From the NCBI GenBank assembly GCA_900537125.1, contig UNRJ01000002.1, positions 310,001-374,000 of the forward strand: a stretch of DNA of 64,000 nt, read 5' to 3'. Positions 15,811 to 24,877 of the stretch are shown here, in pieces. Each line of letters begins with the position of its first letter. The stretch's first letter is position 1. Position numbers and translations under genes: made by a program. The notes beneath the pieces are model-generated. The model saw nothing but the letters and a program-made list of their open reading frames with translations, had not been told where the DNA came from and searched no databases. The stretch is from Rhodobacteraceae bacterium Alg238-R152. Lineage in GTDB: Bacteria; Pseudomonadota; Alphaproteobacteria; Rhodobacterales; Rhodobacteraceae.

Positions 15811-17211
15811 TTACGTGGGGCCACTTAACGAACCGTTAAAACTCCCGCCAAGCGCGACATTCAAATCCACAAAATCAACTGCTCTGTTGCGCACATCCAG
15901 AGCCGCTTGGTTTTGGGTCTCCAAAAAGCTCCGCTCCGCATCCAAAACCTGCAGAAAAGAGGCCTGTCCCGTTCCATAAGCTTCCCGCGCCAACCGGAGC
16001 ACCTCGGCAGAGGCCTCTACTGCTTTCTTGGACAATTCCACAGCCCGTGTGTTTTCCCGTAACGCAAACAGTGAACTGCGTACCTCCTCCACGGCCAAGA
16101 CAATCTCTTTTTCCCAGGCGGCTTTGCGCTCGGCCACCAGCCCTTTGGCAGTTTCCACTTTGCCGCGCCGCACCGGAAGATCATACCAAGGGATATCCAA
16201 ATCAATCCGCAGGAAGGCCGCCAAAGGATCAAACCCCGAACTGCCGCCAGACACATTGATGTTCCCGGTCAACCCCAAGCTTGGATACAGATCCGCCTCG
16301 GCCACCCCAACCAGAGCCACGGCCTCTGCCAGCTTTTTCTCCGCATAGACCACATCCGGCCGGTTGCGCAGCAGGTCCGCAGGCACCCCAGTTGAGACAA
16401 CACTGGTCTTGGGGCTGGGTTGCGGTGCCCGCACATCCAGATCGTCGCGTTCGGCCAATTCTGTGCTGCCGACCAAGGCGGTGAGACGATTGACCATGCG
16501 CACAAATAAGATCCGTGCGTCCGGCATAGTAGAGCTTGTGCGCAACACCAGCGCGTTGGCCTGCGCCACGTCCAACTCAGATGCGCCACCTTCTTTGGCC
16601 AGTGATTTGGTGGCCTTGAGCGTTTCCTCACGGCTCGTAAGCATACGTTGCAAAATACGGGCCAGTTCCTGCGCATAACGCATATCCAAATAGGCGGTCA
16701 CCACTTCATCAACATAAAGCAGGGTCCAGACGTCCAAGTCCGCATAGCTTGCTTCAAGTCGCGCAAGGGCGGCTTCTTTTTCCCGTTGCAGCTGCCCAAA
16801 CAGGTCCAATTTCCACTTGGCTTCCGCGCGCACAAACCCTGTGGTTTCTGAAGGGTCGCCCGCTCCGACACTGCGTTTTGCTTCGCTGACCCGGTTGGTG
16901 CCGCCAAATGGATAGCCTGCTGAGGCCAAAATGCCCTGCGATTGCTGAATACGGGCTGCGATCCGTTGAATGTCTTTATTGTTCTCCAACCCGTAGCCCA
17001 CGATGGTGTTCAGCAAGGAGTCGTTAAACGAAGCCCACCATTTGGCATCATGTTTACGGACCACGCCCACCGGTTGTTTGTTCAAAAAACTTTTGGCAAG
17101 TTTGGTTTCTGGCCGCTCAAAATTTGGCCCCGCCGGCGCAATGGCACAGCCGGACAGCAATCCAAGCATCATGCCGCGTCGTGTCAGGTTGCTTACAAAA
17201 GCTCTGCTCAT
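15811..17211 (-). CDS. NodT-type outer-membrane efflux lipoprotein
   Basis: 466 residues from the ATG at 17211, with AGGAACAAG just before it; a longer frame to 17340 overlaps the upstream gene. The N-terminus (MSRAFVSNLTRRGMMLGLLSGC) is a lipoprotein signal with a lipobox cysteine. The rest has two TolC-like repeats with alpha-helical coiled coils, including VYAEKKLAEAVALVGVAEAD and VLDAERSFLETQ. It should form the outer-membrane channel of a tripartite pump. No RND or membrane-fusion gene is adjacent; the neighbour is an MscS channel, so its inner-membrane partner is elsewhere. Confidence 0.87.
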   Translation of the reverse strand: MSRAFVSNLTRRGMMLGLLSGCAIAPAGPNFERPETKLAKSFLNKQPVGVVRKHDAKWWASFNDSLLNTIVGYGLENNKDIQRIAARIQQSQGILASAGYPFGGTNRVSEAKRSVGAGDPSETTGFVRAEAKWKLDLFGQLQREKEAALARLEASYADLDVWTLLYVDEVVTAYLDMRYAQELARILQRMLTSREETLKATKSLAKEGGASELDVAQANALVLRTSSTMPDARILFVRMVNRLTALVGSTELAERDDLDVRAPQPSPKTSVVSTGVPADLLRNRPDVVYAEKKLAEAVALVGVAEADLYPSLGLTGNINVSGGSSGFDPLAAFLRIDLDIPWYDLPVRRGKVETAKGLVAERKAAWEKEIVLAVEEVRSSLFALRENTRAVELSKKAVEASAEVLRLAREAYGTGQASFLQVLDAERSFLETQNQAALDVRNRAVDFVDLNVALGGSFNGSLSGPT

Positions 17212-17242
17212 CTTGTTCCTGCGGCGCCGTTGTTGCGATGCC

Positions 17243-18892
17243 TTATGTTTTTTGAGCGGCTGCTTCTGCCGCTGTTTCATGGGCCAATGGTTCGTCCCAC
17301 GCGACTTCCGAAATCTTGAGCTCCGGCGTGTCTGCTTCATAGTTGGGTGTCATAATTTGAACGCTGTTCTCATTAAACACATCGGTGATGTTTTTGTGTA
17401 GCTCACTTAACAACAGAGGCAAGGAGCTACCCCGCGTTGTAAAGGCGTTGATCTGGTAATTGGTGGCAAAGTCCAACAAACCAGTCACCAAAACAAACGG
17501 CGCTGGATTATTTTTCAAGCCTTTGGTGCGCCGTGCCGCCTCAATCAGCATGGCCTCCACCTTTTTGCGCGGCTCTTCATACCCAATGCCAACAGTTGTG
17601 TGCAGTAGCAGACCCTTGCCATCAATCTTGGAGGAGTAGTTGATCACCTCGGAAGACAACAACGTGGCATTTGGGATTGAGATCAGCTCATTTTTCACCG
17701 ACCGCAGATACGTCTCCATCAACCGGATTTGCATCACGTCACCATAGTGATCTCCCACCCGAATGCGGTCGCCAACGTTCATCGACCGCTTGTAGAGCAC
17801 AAACAGTCCGGCCAGCACGTTGGAAATCACCGAGTTTGATCCAAGCGAGACCATCACACCGACCAGAATGGTCAACCCCTGGAAGGCAGCGGAATCCGAT
17901 CCTGGAATATAGGGGAAACAAATCACCGCGGCTGTGAGAATGATCCCGCCCCGGATCAGGTTGTATGTCGGCCAGACCCAATGATCCTCAAATGTCTTGA
18001 GCTCGATCACCCCTTTGTCGACGCTTTCAAAAAACAGATACACAGCTTTGATCATCCAACGCGCGATGGCGGCGATGATCACGATTGTGATCAGGTTGGG
18101 CATGTAGCTGACAAAGCCCATCATCAACCCTATGATCGGGTCGGTCACATACCGGATCAAAAGTGCCGCGACCGGTCGTGTATTGGGGAACGAGTGCAGC
18201 ACAAACGACAGGTAGTAATAAAAGCCCGTGAACAGCGTGATATCGACCAGCAATCGGATCAGGAATTTGGAGATATTTGACACCGCTTGGCTCTGCACGA
18301 TGTCTCCGGTTGCTTCTTGGAGTCCGCGCGTTCGGTGCTCGACAATGCCAGCCAACAGGCGTGGAACCCGTTTTCGCAGCCAAAATAAAATTCCACAATA
18401 AAGCGCAAAAATCGCAGACCAGGCCAGCGCTGTCAGCGTGCTGTGAGAAAACGCTTCATCAGTACGGTTGGCGCGGTAGGTTAGGATGGCCGTTTCAATC
18501 GCTTCGGCATGTAATGAAGCGAGCACCGCCAATTCCATCTGCTCGTAATCTGCATCTGCCTGCGTGGTCACGCTGACCATCACGCCATCGGCAAAAATTG
18601 TTTGACCCAGTTCTCCGCGTTCAACGCCCATGACCACAATTGTGGCTTCACTGCGCTCCGCCACTTCGACAACCCGTTTGGCAACCAGCGCCGCGCGCTC
18701 CTCTGCGGGCAGGGCAGTGGACCCTCGAACCGCAAACAGCTGCTCGCCGTCCACTTCCACGGCCTGTACAAAGACGTCGTCATCAACCGCCGGTGGGCCA
18801 GAGTCCTCGACGACTTCTTCTTGCGCCCAGGCAAATCCAACGCTCAGCAGAAAGACCGACAAAATGCGCAAAAAATATGTGAGTGTCCCCAT
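17243..18892 (-). CDS. MscS-family mechanosensitive ion channel with periplasmic domain
   Basis: 549 residues. A signal peptide (FLRILSVFLLSVGFAWA) precedes about 120 periplasmic residues. Several transmembrane helices follow between roughly 145 and 330. The pore helix and MscS beta domain (LGSNSVISNVLAGLFVLY, VGDRIRVGDHYGDVMQI, ISIPNATLLSSEVINYS) come next, then the cytoplasmic alpha/beta end. The pore helix Gly/Ala pattern is weaker than in E. coli MscS, as in other larger homologues. Such channels release solutes on hypo-osmotic shock, though some large family members have other gating signals. It ends 32 bases before the efflux lipoprotein gene on the same strand. Confidence 0.9.
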   Translation of the reverse strand: MGTLTYFLRILSVFLLSVGFAWAQEEVVEDSGPPAVDDDVFVQAVEVDGEQLFAVRGSTALPAEERAALVAKRVVEVAERSEATIVVMGVERGELGQTIFADGVMVSVTTQADADYEQMELAVLASLHAEAIETAILTYRANRTDEAFSHSTLTALAWSAIFALYCGILFWLRKRVPRLLAGIVEHRTRGLQEATGDIVQSQAVSNISKFLIRLLVDITLFTGFYYYLSFVLHSFPNTRPVAALLIRYVTDPIIGLMMGFVSYMPNLITIVIIAAIARWMIKAVYLFFESVDKGVIELKTFEDHWVWPTYNLIRGGIILTAAVICFPYIPGSDSAAFQGLTILVGVMVSLGSNSVISNVLAGLFVLYKRSMNVGDRIRVGDHYGDVMQIRLMETYLRSVKNELISIPNATLLSSEVINYSSKIDGKGLLLHTTVGIGYEEPRKKVEAMLIEAARRTKGLKNNPAPFVLVTGLLDFATNYQINAFTTRGSSLPLLLSELHKNITDVFNENSVQIMTPNYEADTPELKISEVAWDEPLAHETAAEAAAQKT

Positions 18893-19002
18893 CCAACTGC
18901 CTCCCCGGCGCAGTCACGTTCCTGTCAAAACGTCTTTTAGAAACGCTAGCCGTCATCCTGCCCATCTCAAAGGGTTTTTTCGGATCGGCAAATGGGAGAC
19001 AC

Positions 19003-19029
19003 AAAAAAACCCGCCACATTGGGCGGGCT
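19003..19029 (-). terminator. Intrinsic terminator of argG
   Basis: On the minus strand CCCGCC/GGCGGG arms (19022-19027 with 19010-19015) are joined by a 6-base loop and followed by seven T residues. It starts 20 bases after the argG stop. Confidence 0.9.
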
Positions 19030-19048
19030 TTCTTGGAATTGGGTTGGC

Positions 19049-20275
19049 TTACTTATTGGTGCGTTTGTTGCGCATCGCAATCAGTTTTAGGCGCAGTGCT
19101 TGCAGCTGGATAAAGCCCGCCGCGTCTTTTTGATCATAGGCGCCCGCATCGTCTTCAAACGTCACGTGCTCTTCGGAGTAGAGCGAGTGGTCAGACCAGC
19201 GGCCCACGGTGGTGGCGCTGCCTTTGTAGAGTTTCACGCGTACGGTGCCGGTGACATGCTCTTGGCTTTTGTCGATGGCAGCCTGCAGCATTTCGCGCTC
19301 TGGGGAGTACCAGAAGCCGTTGTAGATCAGCTCTGCGTACTTCGGCATCAGCTCATCTTTCAGGTGCATCTCGCCACGGTCCATGGTGATGGACTCAATG
19401 CCACGGTGCGCCTCAAGCAGCACGGTGCCGCCTGGGGTTTCGTAGATGCCACGGGACTTCATGCCCACAAAGCGACCTTCCACCAGGTCCAGACGGCCAA
19501 TGCCGTGCTTGCCGCCATATTCGTTCAGCTTGGTGAGCATGGTGGCTGGGCTTATGGCCTCGCCATTGATGCTGACCGGATCACCTTTTTCAAAGCCAAT
19601 CTCGATGAATTCCGGCTCGTTTGGCGCGTCCTCAGGATGCACTGTGCGCTGATACACATAATCCGGCGCAGCAACGGCCGGATCTTCCAGAACTTTGCCT
19701 TCAGACGAGGTGTGCAGCAGGTTTGCGTCCACAGAGAACGGCGCCTCGCCTCGTTTGTCTTTGGCCACCGGGATCTGATGTTCCTCAGCAAACTCCAGCA
19801 GTTTGGTGCGCGAAGACAGGTCCCACTCCCGCCAAGGTGCAATCACCTTAATATCGGGGTTGAGCGCATAGGCGGCCAGCTCAAAGCGCACCTGATCGTT
19901 GCCTTTGCCGGTTGCGCCATGCGCCACGGCGTCTGCGCCGGTGGCTTCGGCAATCTCAACAAGACGCTTGGAGATCAGCGGACGCGCAATCGAGGTGCCC
20001 AGCAGGTACAGACCTTCATACACCGCGTTGGCGCGGAACATCGGGAAGACAAAGTCGCGCACAAACTCTTCTCGTACATCCTCGATGTAGATGTTTTCAG
20101 GCTTGATGCCCAAGAGTTCTGCCTTCGCGCGTGCGGGTTCAAGCTCTTCGCCTTGACCCAGGTCCGCGGTGAAGGTCACCACCTCACAGCCATATTCGGT
20201 TTGCAGCCACTTCAGGATGATCGAGGTATCCAGGCCACCGGAATAGGCCAGCACAACTTTCTTCGGAGCCGACAT
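19049..20275 (-). CDS. argG: Argininosuccinate synthase
   Basis: 408 residues from the ATG at 20275 ([19 protein letters not shown]), where the P-loop AYSGGLDTS of N-type ATP pyrophosphatases is at residues 10-18. An upstream extension to 20353 is not family-like. [12 protein letters not shown] and [16 protein letters not shown] are also typical. The enzyme joins citrulline and aspartate using ATP, the penultimate step of arginine synthesis. argJ lies elsewhere in this window, at 47161. The gene is single, with its own terminator. Confidence 0.98.
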   Translation of the reverse strand: MSAPKKVVLAYSGGLDTSIILKWLQTEYGCEVVTFTADLGQGEELEPARAKAELLGIKPENIYIEDVREEFVRDFVFPMFRANAVYEGLYLLGTSIARPLISKRLVEIAEATGADAVAHGATGKGNDQVRFELAAYALNPDIKVIAPWREWDLSSRTKLLEFAEEHQIPVAKDKRGEAPFSVDANLLHTSSEGKVLEDPAVAAPDYVYQRTVHPEDAPNEPEFIEIGFEKGDPVSINGEAISPATMLTKLNEYGGKHGIGRLDLVEGRFVGMKSRGIYETPGGTVLLEAHRGIESITMDRGEMHLKDELMPKYAELIYNGFWYSPEREMLQAAIDKSQEHVTGTVRVKLYKGSATTVGRWSDHSLYSEEHVTFEDDAGAYDQKDAAGFIQLQALRLKLIAMRNKRTNK

Positions 20276-20426
20276 GTTACTTCCCTTCGTCCATATATCG
20301 CCTGCGCGATAACGGTTTTTGTGCCTATGGGCAAGACAAGCGCATCGCCGCACTTGCTTTTGTTGGGTGATGTCTGCCAGATGCGGGCGAAATTGAATGA
20401 AAATACTATCTTTAAGAGGTACTCAC

Positions 20427-21161
20427 ATGCAGGGGTGGAAGCTATTTAAACATGCGGTGCGCATGGTTGGCGGCAATTGGCGCGAGGCGTTGCGGATTTT
20501 CCTGCTCCCCACCCTTCTTGGTATGGGCGTTCTGGTGGCTCTAGGTTACGCGCTGGCCTCACAATCTCCAGGCGCGATTGGAACACAGTTTCTCAGTGTG
20601 ATTGTGATCCTGGTTGTGGTGGGCTTTATAGCCATTTGGACGGTTGTCGCCTGGCACCGGTTTGTGATCCTCGAAGAGCGTCCCACCGGCTGGATACCCC
20701 CAATGAATCGGGACCGCATGGCCTCCTATTTTGGACATGGCATGTTGATGTGGTTGATGGCGTTTGGTCTCATGATCCCAATCGCAATGTTGTTTTTCCT
20801 AGCTCAAGCGGTAAACGCTGGCCTTCTGGTACTTGTGGTTGCTGTACCTTTGTTCCTTTTCTTGGCCGTGATGTGGCTCAGTATCTCCATCATCCTTCCA
20901 GCTGCCGCGATCGGTAAGCCGATCAAAATCCGCGAGGCACTGGACGCGACACGACACGCAGGTTTGTCCTTTCTGCTTCTGCTGCTCCTAGTTGGGCTGC
21001 TTCAGGGGGGAATCGAGTTTTTGGTCAGCGTTTTGCAGAACGTGAATGAGATCTTTGCGGTTGCTGTGAGTGTTGTCCTTTCAGCCTTTCTTGGTGTTCT
21101 GAATATCAGCATTCTCACCACGCTCTACGGACATTACATTGAAGGTCGCCCGATCGACTGA
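20427..21161 (+). CDS. Multi-pass membrane protein, function unknown
   Basis: 244 residues from the ATG at 20427, which has AAGAGGT six bases upstream; an in-frame ATG at 20397 lacks a site. I see about five to six hydrophobic segments, among them LLPTLLGMGVLVALGYALA, FLSVIVILVVVGFIAIWTVV and LLLLLLVGLLQGGIEFLVS. A charged segment with VAWHRFVILEERP follows the second helix. The layout resembles small glycerophosphoryl-diester or DUF-type membrane proteins of roseobacters but I cannot name a family. It lies between argG and ilvA without obvious linkage. Confidence 0.75.
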   Translation: MQGWKLFKHAVRMVGGNWREALRIFLLPTLLGMGVLVALGYALASQSPGAIGTQFLSVIVILVVVGFIAIWTVVAWHRFVILEERPTGWIPPMNRDRMASYFGHGMLMWLMAFGLMIPIAMLFFLAQAVNAGLLVLVVAVPLFLFLAVMWLSISIILPAAAIGKPIKIREALDATRHAGLSFLLLLLLVGLLQGGIEFLVSVLQNVNEIFAVAVSVVLSAFLGVLNISILTTLYGHYIEGRPID

Positions 21162-21199
21162 CCCTTGTCAAAACAATCGGTTTCGGCCACTGAGGGCAC

Positions 21200-22438
21200 A
21201 TGAGCGAATTTCGTAAATGTGCCCGCACTGCCGAAGCCGCCATGCGCAGCGTTTTCCCCGCCACGCCTCTGCAGCTGAATGCCCACCTCTCCGCCCGCTT
21301 TGGTGCCGATATCTGGCTCAAGCGCGAAGACCTCACGCCGGTGCGGTCTTACAAGCTGCGCGGCGCGTTTAATGCCATGCGCAAAGTGCGCGCCGACACA
21401 CCAGATCAGCGGATTTTTGTCTGTGCCAGTGCCGGCAACCACGCCCAAGGTGTCGCCTATATGTGTAAGCATTTTGGTGTGCAGGGTGTGATCTTTATGC
21501 CGGTCACGACGCCGCAACAGAAGATCTTCAAGACACAGGTTTTTGGCGACCAAAACGTCGAAATCCGCCTTGTTGGGGACTATTTTGACGACACCTTGGA
21601 AGCTGCGCAAACCTATTGCGCTGAAGTTGATGCTGCTTTCCTATCCCCGTTTGACGATGAAGATGTGATCGAGGGCCAAGCTTCCGTAGCGGTAGAAATT
21701 GAAGACCAACTGGGCCGTATCCCCGACCACATAATCTTGCCAGTGGGCGGTGGCGGTCTCTCGTCTGGCGTGCACAGCTATTTTGGCGAGGCGCTGGGCT
21801 ACACATTGGTGGAACCCGAAGGCGGTATGAGTCTTGCTGCTGCTTTGGAGGCTGGTCACCCGACCACTTTGGCGCATGTCGACAGCTTTGTGGACGGCGC
21901 TGCGGTGGCACGTATTGGCGACAAAACCTTTGCCCGGCTCGCTGATATGGCCCTCTCCGATGTTCTTGCCGCACCCGAAGACCGGATTTGCGCCACCATG
22001 CTGGAGATGCTGAATGTCGAGGGCATTGTGTTGGAACCTGCGGGTGCGTTGGCCGTTGATGCGCTTGTGGATGTGGCGGATCACATCAAGGGCAAAACTG
22101 TGGTCTGTGTTACCTCTGGTGGCAACTTTGATTTTGAACGTCTGCCAGAAGTAAAAGAGCGCGCGCAGCGCTATTCCGGTGTGAAAAAATACTTCATCCT
22201 TCGGATGCCACAACGCCCGGGTGCCCTGCGTGATTTTCTCGAAACACTGGGGCCGGAAGATGACATTGCGCGCTTTGAATATCTCAAAAAGTCAGCACGC
22301 AACTTTGGCTCGGTTCTGATCGGGATTGAGACCAAGAGGCCAGAGAATTTCGACGCGTTGTTTAAACGCATCGAGGCCGCTGGCATGACCTATACCGACA
22401 TCACAAATGACGAGACGCTTGGTCAGTTTGTGCTCTAA
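21200..22438 (+). CDS. ilvA: Threonine ammonia-lyase (threonine dehydratase)
   Basis: 412 residues. The PLP lysine is K52 in VRSYKLRGAFN, and the phosphate-binding glycine loop VGGGGLSSG is near residue 190. A C-terminal ACT-like regulatory domain covers about 330-412 (KYFILRMPQRPGALRDFL, SVLIGIETKRPENF). The enzyme deaminates threonine to 2-oxobutanoate for isoleucine synthesis. The single short regulatory domain is the compact arrangement and differs from the two-domain form of E. coli IlvA. Whether it is feedback-inhibited by isoleucine cannot be read from sequence. Confidence 0.93.
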   Translation: MSEFRKCARTAEAAMRSVFPATPLQLNAHLSARFGADIWLKREDLTPVRSYKLRGAFNAMRKVRADTPDQRIFVCASAGNHAQGVAYMCKHFGVQGVIFMPVTTPQQKIFKTQVFGDQNVEIRLVGDYFDDTLEAAQTYCAEVDAAFLSPFDDEDVIEGQASVAVEIEDQLGRIPDHIILPVGGGGLSSGVHSYFGEALGYTLVEPEGGMSLAAALEAGHPTTLAHVDSFVDGAAVARIGDKTFARLADMALSDVLAAPEDRICATMLEMLNVEGIVLEPAGALAVDALVDVADHIKGKTVVCVTSGGNFDFERLPEVKERAQRYSGVKKYFILRMPQRPGALRDFLETLGPEDDIARFEYLKKSARNFGSVLIGIETKRPENFDALFKRIEAAGMTYTDITNDETLGQFVL

Positions 22439-22594
22439 ATGCCCAAACCGGCAGGGCGCCGCGAAAAAGCCTGCTGAGTTGCGCCAGTAGGTCGACCAAA
22501 AACGTAAAAGGTACCGCCCAGGCAAAGCCCGTGGCGACCACATGTCCATTTGGATCTACAAAATCTGTTGAAGGTTCTAAAGCTGAGGGGGCTT

Positions 22595-22918
22595 TCAGGC
22601 TGCCGCAAGTTTTTGTTCAAAGACGCCTTTGCTGTCTTCAAACGATTGAAGGATTGCAGGGATATCCACGGTGTCGCCTTTTCCGGCGGCTGATGCGGCC
22701 TCACCTGCTTGGCACAGCTGTGAAAACGTCCGAAACCCAAGGTTCAACGCGCCACCTTTCAAGAAGTGTAAATCGGCTTCAAGATTGGCAATGTCCGGAT
22801 TGTCACGCAGGCGCGCAATGACTTCCTCAACCTCGTCAAGAAAGAGCTCCACAACTTCACCAAAGTCTTCCACGCCGATTTCGTCGCGCAGTTCTTCTAC
22901 TCGTTCCCAGTCAATCAT
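22595..22918 (-). CDS. HPt domain phosphotransfer protein
   Basis: 107 residues from the ATG at 22918, which has GAGGAA at proper spacing; an ATG six bases upstream is too close to it. The whole protein is one histidine phosphotransfer domain. The phospho-accepting residue is H51 in ADLHFLKGGALNLGF, matching the H-x-L-K-G-x-x-x-x-x-G signature. It would pass phosphate between receiver domains. The divergent neighbour, 168 bases away, is a receiver-PP2C phosphatase, an obvious partner. No histidine kinase is adjacent. Confidence 0.88.
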   Translation of the reverse strand: MIDWERVEELRDEIGVEDFGEVVELFLDEVEEVIARLRDNPDIANLEADLHFLKGGALNLGFRTFSQLCQAGEAASAAGKGDTVDIPAILQSFEDSKGVFEQKLAAA

Positions 22919-23008
22919 GGGCATTTCCTCATCAATCACCCCTAGACAGTGCCAGAAAAGTGTTAACAAATCCTAGACGATAAAATTTGAACTATCTCAT
23001 TTTTACTT

Positions 23009-23039
23009 TTGACGGCATGTTAAGTAGCAAGACCATAGT
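23009..23039 (+). promoter_or_regulatory. Possible promoter for the receiver-PP2C gene
   Basis: TTGACG at 23009-23014 is followed by weak -10 candidates ACCATA (17-base gap) or CATAGT (19-base gap). A start of transcription near 23045 would place the TTG at 23087, but not the one at 23039, inside the message. Confidence 0.3.
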
Positions 23040-23086
23040 TGTGTTACGAAAGAAGTCAAAATTTGTCCAAGGGCCAGGGAAGTTTG

Positions 23087-24355
23087 TTGACCACCTCTGT
23101 TCAATCTACTGAGAGCAATGATGCGCCTGATGTGGGCGTAATCAAACGTGTGTTGTTGGTCGACGACAGCCGCGTGCAACGTCGTATCCTCAGTCTATCA
23201 CTTAAGCGGGACGGCTACGATGTGATCGAAGCCGCCTCCGGCCAAGAAGCGCTCGACATCTGTCGCGAGGAGTTGCCTGACCTAATTCTGTCGGACTGGA
23301 TGATGCCTGGCATGTCTGGTTTGGAGTTCTGTCGCGCCTTCCGAGAGCTCAGCGCAGAGACCTATGGCTACTTCATTCTTTTGACTTCAAAGAGCGAAAA
23401 AACTGAGGTTGCTCAAGGGTTTGACGCGGGTGCGGATGACTTTCTAACCAAGCCTGTGAATGGTTACGAGCTGCGCGCCCGGATCTCCGCGGCGGAGCGC
23501 ATTCTGCGCATGGAACGCGAGCTGACCGACAAAAATAAAGTGATCTCTGAAACGCTGGATGAACTTCAGCGGGTGTATGATTCACTCGACAACGACCTGC
23601 TTGCCGCCAAGAAACTACAGCAGTCACTTGTGCCCGAACGGTTCAAAGAATTTGATCGCGCTGCGGTCTCCTTGCTGCTGCAATCCTCCGGGCATGTGGG
23701 CGGCGATCTTGTGGGGTATTACAAGATCAGCGACACGCGAATCGGTTTGTATGCGATTGATGTGTCGGGCCATGGAATCAGCTCTGCGTTGATTACTGCG
23801 CGTCTTGCCGGCTACCTTTCGGCGACGTCTCCGGAACATAATGTTGCGATGCAAGTGCTGCCGGATGGCACCACAACCCATCTTCCGCCCGCCGAAGTTG
23901 TTGCGCGCCTTAACGAAATCATCCTCGACGAGATGGAAACGGAGCATTATTTCACCATGCTGCTCGCCGATGTCGATCTGGCCACCGGACACGTGATCCT
24001 TGCGCAGGCAGGTCACCCCCATCCTGTGATTCAGCGCGCTGATGGCACCATCGTGCAAGAGGGCCCCGGTGGACTGCCCGTGGGGCTGATTCCGGGGGCG
24101 GAGTTCTCACAGTTTTGTATCGACCTGAAAAAAGGCGATCGCCTCTTCCTGTTGTCTGATGGCGTGACCGAATGTCCGGACACCGGCAACGGTCTGTTGG
24201 GCGAAGAAGGTCTTGAGGCGCTCATGGTGGATCTCGTCGGTCACGACCTTGAGGACACGTTACAAGCCATGGTCTGGAAACTCGATGAGTTCTCCGGCGG
24301 CAAAGGCTTCCCCGATGACGTGTCCGGCATCTTGATGGAATACCGCGGCGACTAA
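23087..24355 (+). CDS. Response regulator with PP2C (SpoIIE/RsbU-type) phosphatase domain, RbaY-like
   Basis: 422 residues from a TTG at 23087 with GGGA six bases upstream; a TTG at 23039 is open but has no ribosome-binding site. The receiver domain occupies residues 20-140 with acidic pair D26-D27 and phospho-acceptor D70 (LILSDWMMPGMSG). A coiled-coil linker (about 145-185) ends in LLAAKKLQQSLVP. The PP2C domain has GGDLVGYY, DVSGHG and LSDGVTECPD, the metal-binding aspartates. Such proteins dephosphorylate an anti-sigma-factor antagonist in partner switching. RbaY of Rhodobacter capsulatus has this architecture. No antagonist or anti-sigma gene is adjacent here. Confidence 0.9.
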   Translation: MTTSVQSTESNDAPDVGVIKRVLLVDDSRVQRRILSLSLKRDGYDVIEAASGQEALDICREELPDLILSDWMMPGMSGLEFCRAFRELSAETYGYFILLTSKSEKTEVAQGFDAGADDFLTKPVNGYELRARISAAERILRMERELTDKNKVISETLDELQRVYDSLDNDLLAAKKLQQSLVPERFKEFDRAAVSLLLQSSGHVGGDLVGYYKISDTRIGLYAIDVSGHGISSALITARLAGYLSATSPEHNVAMQVLPDGTTTHLPPAEVVARLNEIILDEMETEHYFTMLLADVDLATGHVILAQAGHPHPVIQRADGTIVQEGPGGLPVGLIPGAEFSQFCIDLKKGDRLFLLSDGVTECPDTGNGLLGEEGLEALMVDLVGHDLEDTLQAMVWKLDEFSGGKGFPDDVSGILMEYRGD

Positions 24356-24361
24356 ATCGGT

Positions 24362-24799
24362 TTACCGTAAAAACTTCGCCGAAAAATGCCGGTCACCGGC
24401 ATTGCCCAACTGCGCCACAGCGCTGTCTATATCCATCCAAACCGCTTCATGTCCCGCCTCCGTTGGCGGGCCGATCCGCAAAGTTGGCGTGGCAAGATAG
24501 ATGGTGCAGAGTTTCTCAGCCCAGAGGTCATACTCCGGCATAAAGGTAAACCGGCGAAAGGCACCCAACCGCCGTGGCTTGGCAATGCGATACCCGGTCT
24601 CCTCAAACACCTCCCGCATCAAAGCCACCACCGGGCTTTCTCCCGGATCAATCCCGCCACCAGGCAATTGGAATTCTGGCGTGGGGTCAGCCTGATGGGT
24701 GAGCAGCATCTGCTCCCCTTTAAGCAAAACCGCATAAGCCCCGGGGCGCATTTTATACTGCACATCTTTGCGTGGTGGTGTCCCGAAACGTGGTATCAT
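24362..24799 (-). CDS. Nudix hydrolase
   Basis: 145 residues. The Nudix box reads GGGIDPGESPVVALM then REVFEETGY, fitting G-x5-E-x7-REUxEExGU. The N-terminal segment RPGAYAVLLKGEQMLLTHQ is the first beta strand pair. The enzyme hydrolyses a nucleoside diphosphate linked to another group; the substrate cannot be deduced. It ends six bases from the convergent phosphatase gene and is divergent from hslO. Confidence 0.88.
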   Translation of the reverse strand: MIPRFGTPPRKDVQYKMRPGAYAVLLKGEQMLLTHQADPTPEFQLPGGGIDPGESPVVALMREVFEETGYRIAKPRRLGAFRRFTFMPEYDLWAEKLCTIYLATPTLRIGPPTEAGHEAVWMDIDSAVAQLGNAGDRHFSAKFLR

Positions 24800-24877
24800 G
24801 CGTGAAACCCCTTTTTCCTGCCCTTGCTGGCCCTATATAGTCGCGGTATGGCAAGGGAAGGCCGATAAGGAAACCCC

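Noticed and set aside
19100-20449. 449-codon open frame opposite argG
   Set aside because: Antisense shadow of argG; the sequence is low in protein-like patterns and has no family motif.
22439-22594. Possible gene in the spacer between ilvA and the HPt gene
   Set aside because: Frames there run into both neighbours without a start site; composition is not protein-like.
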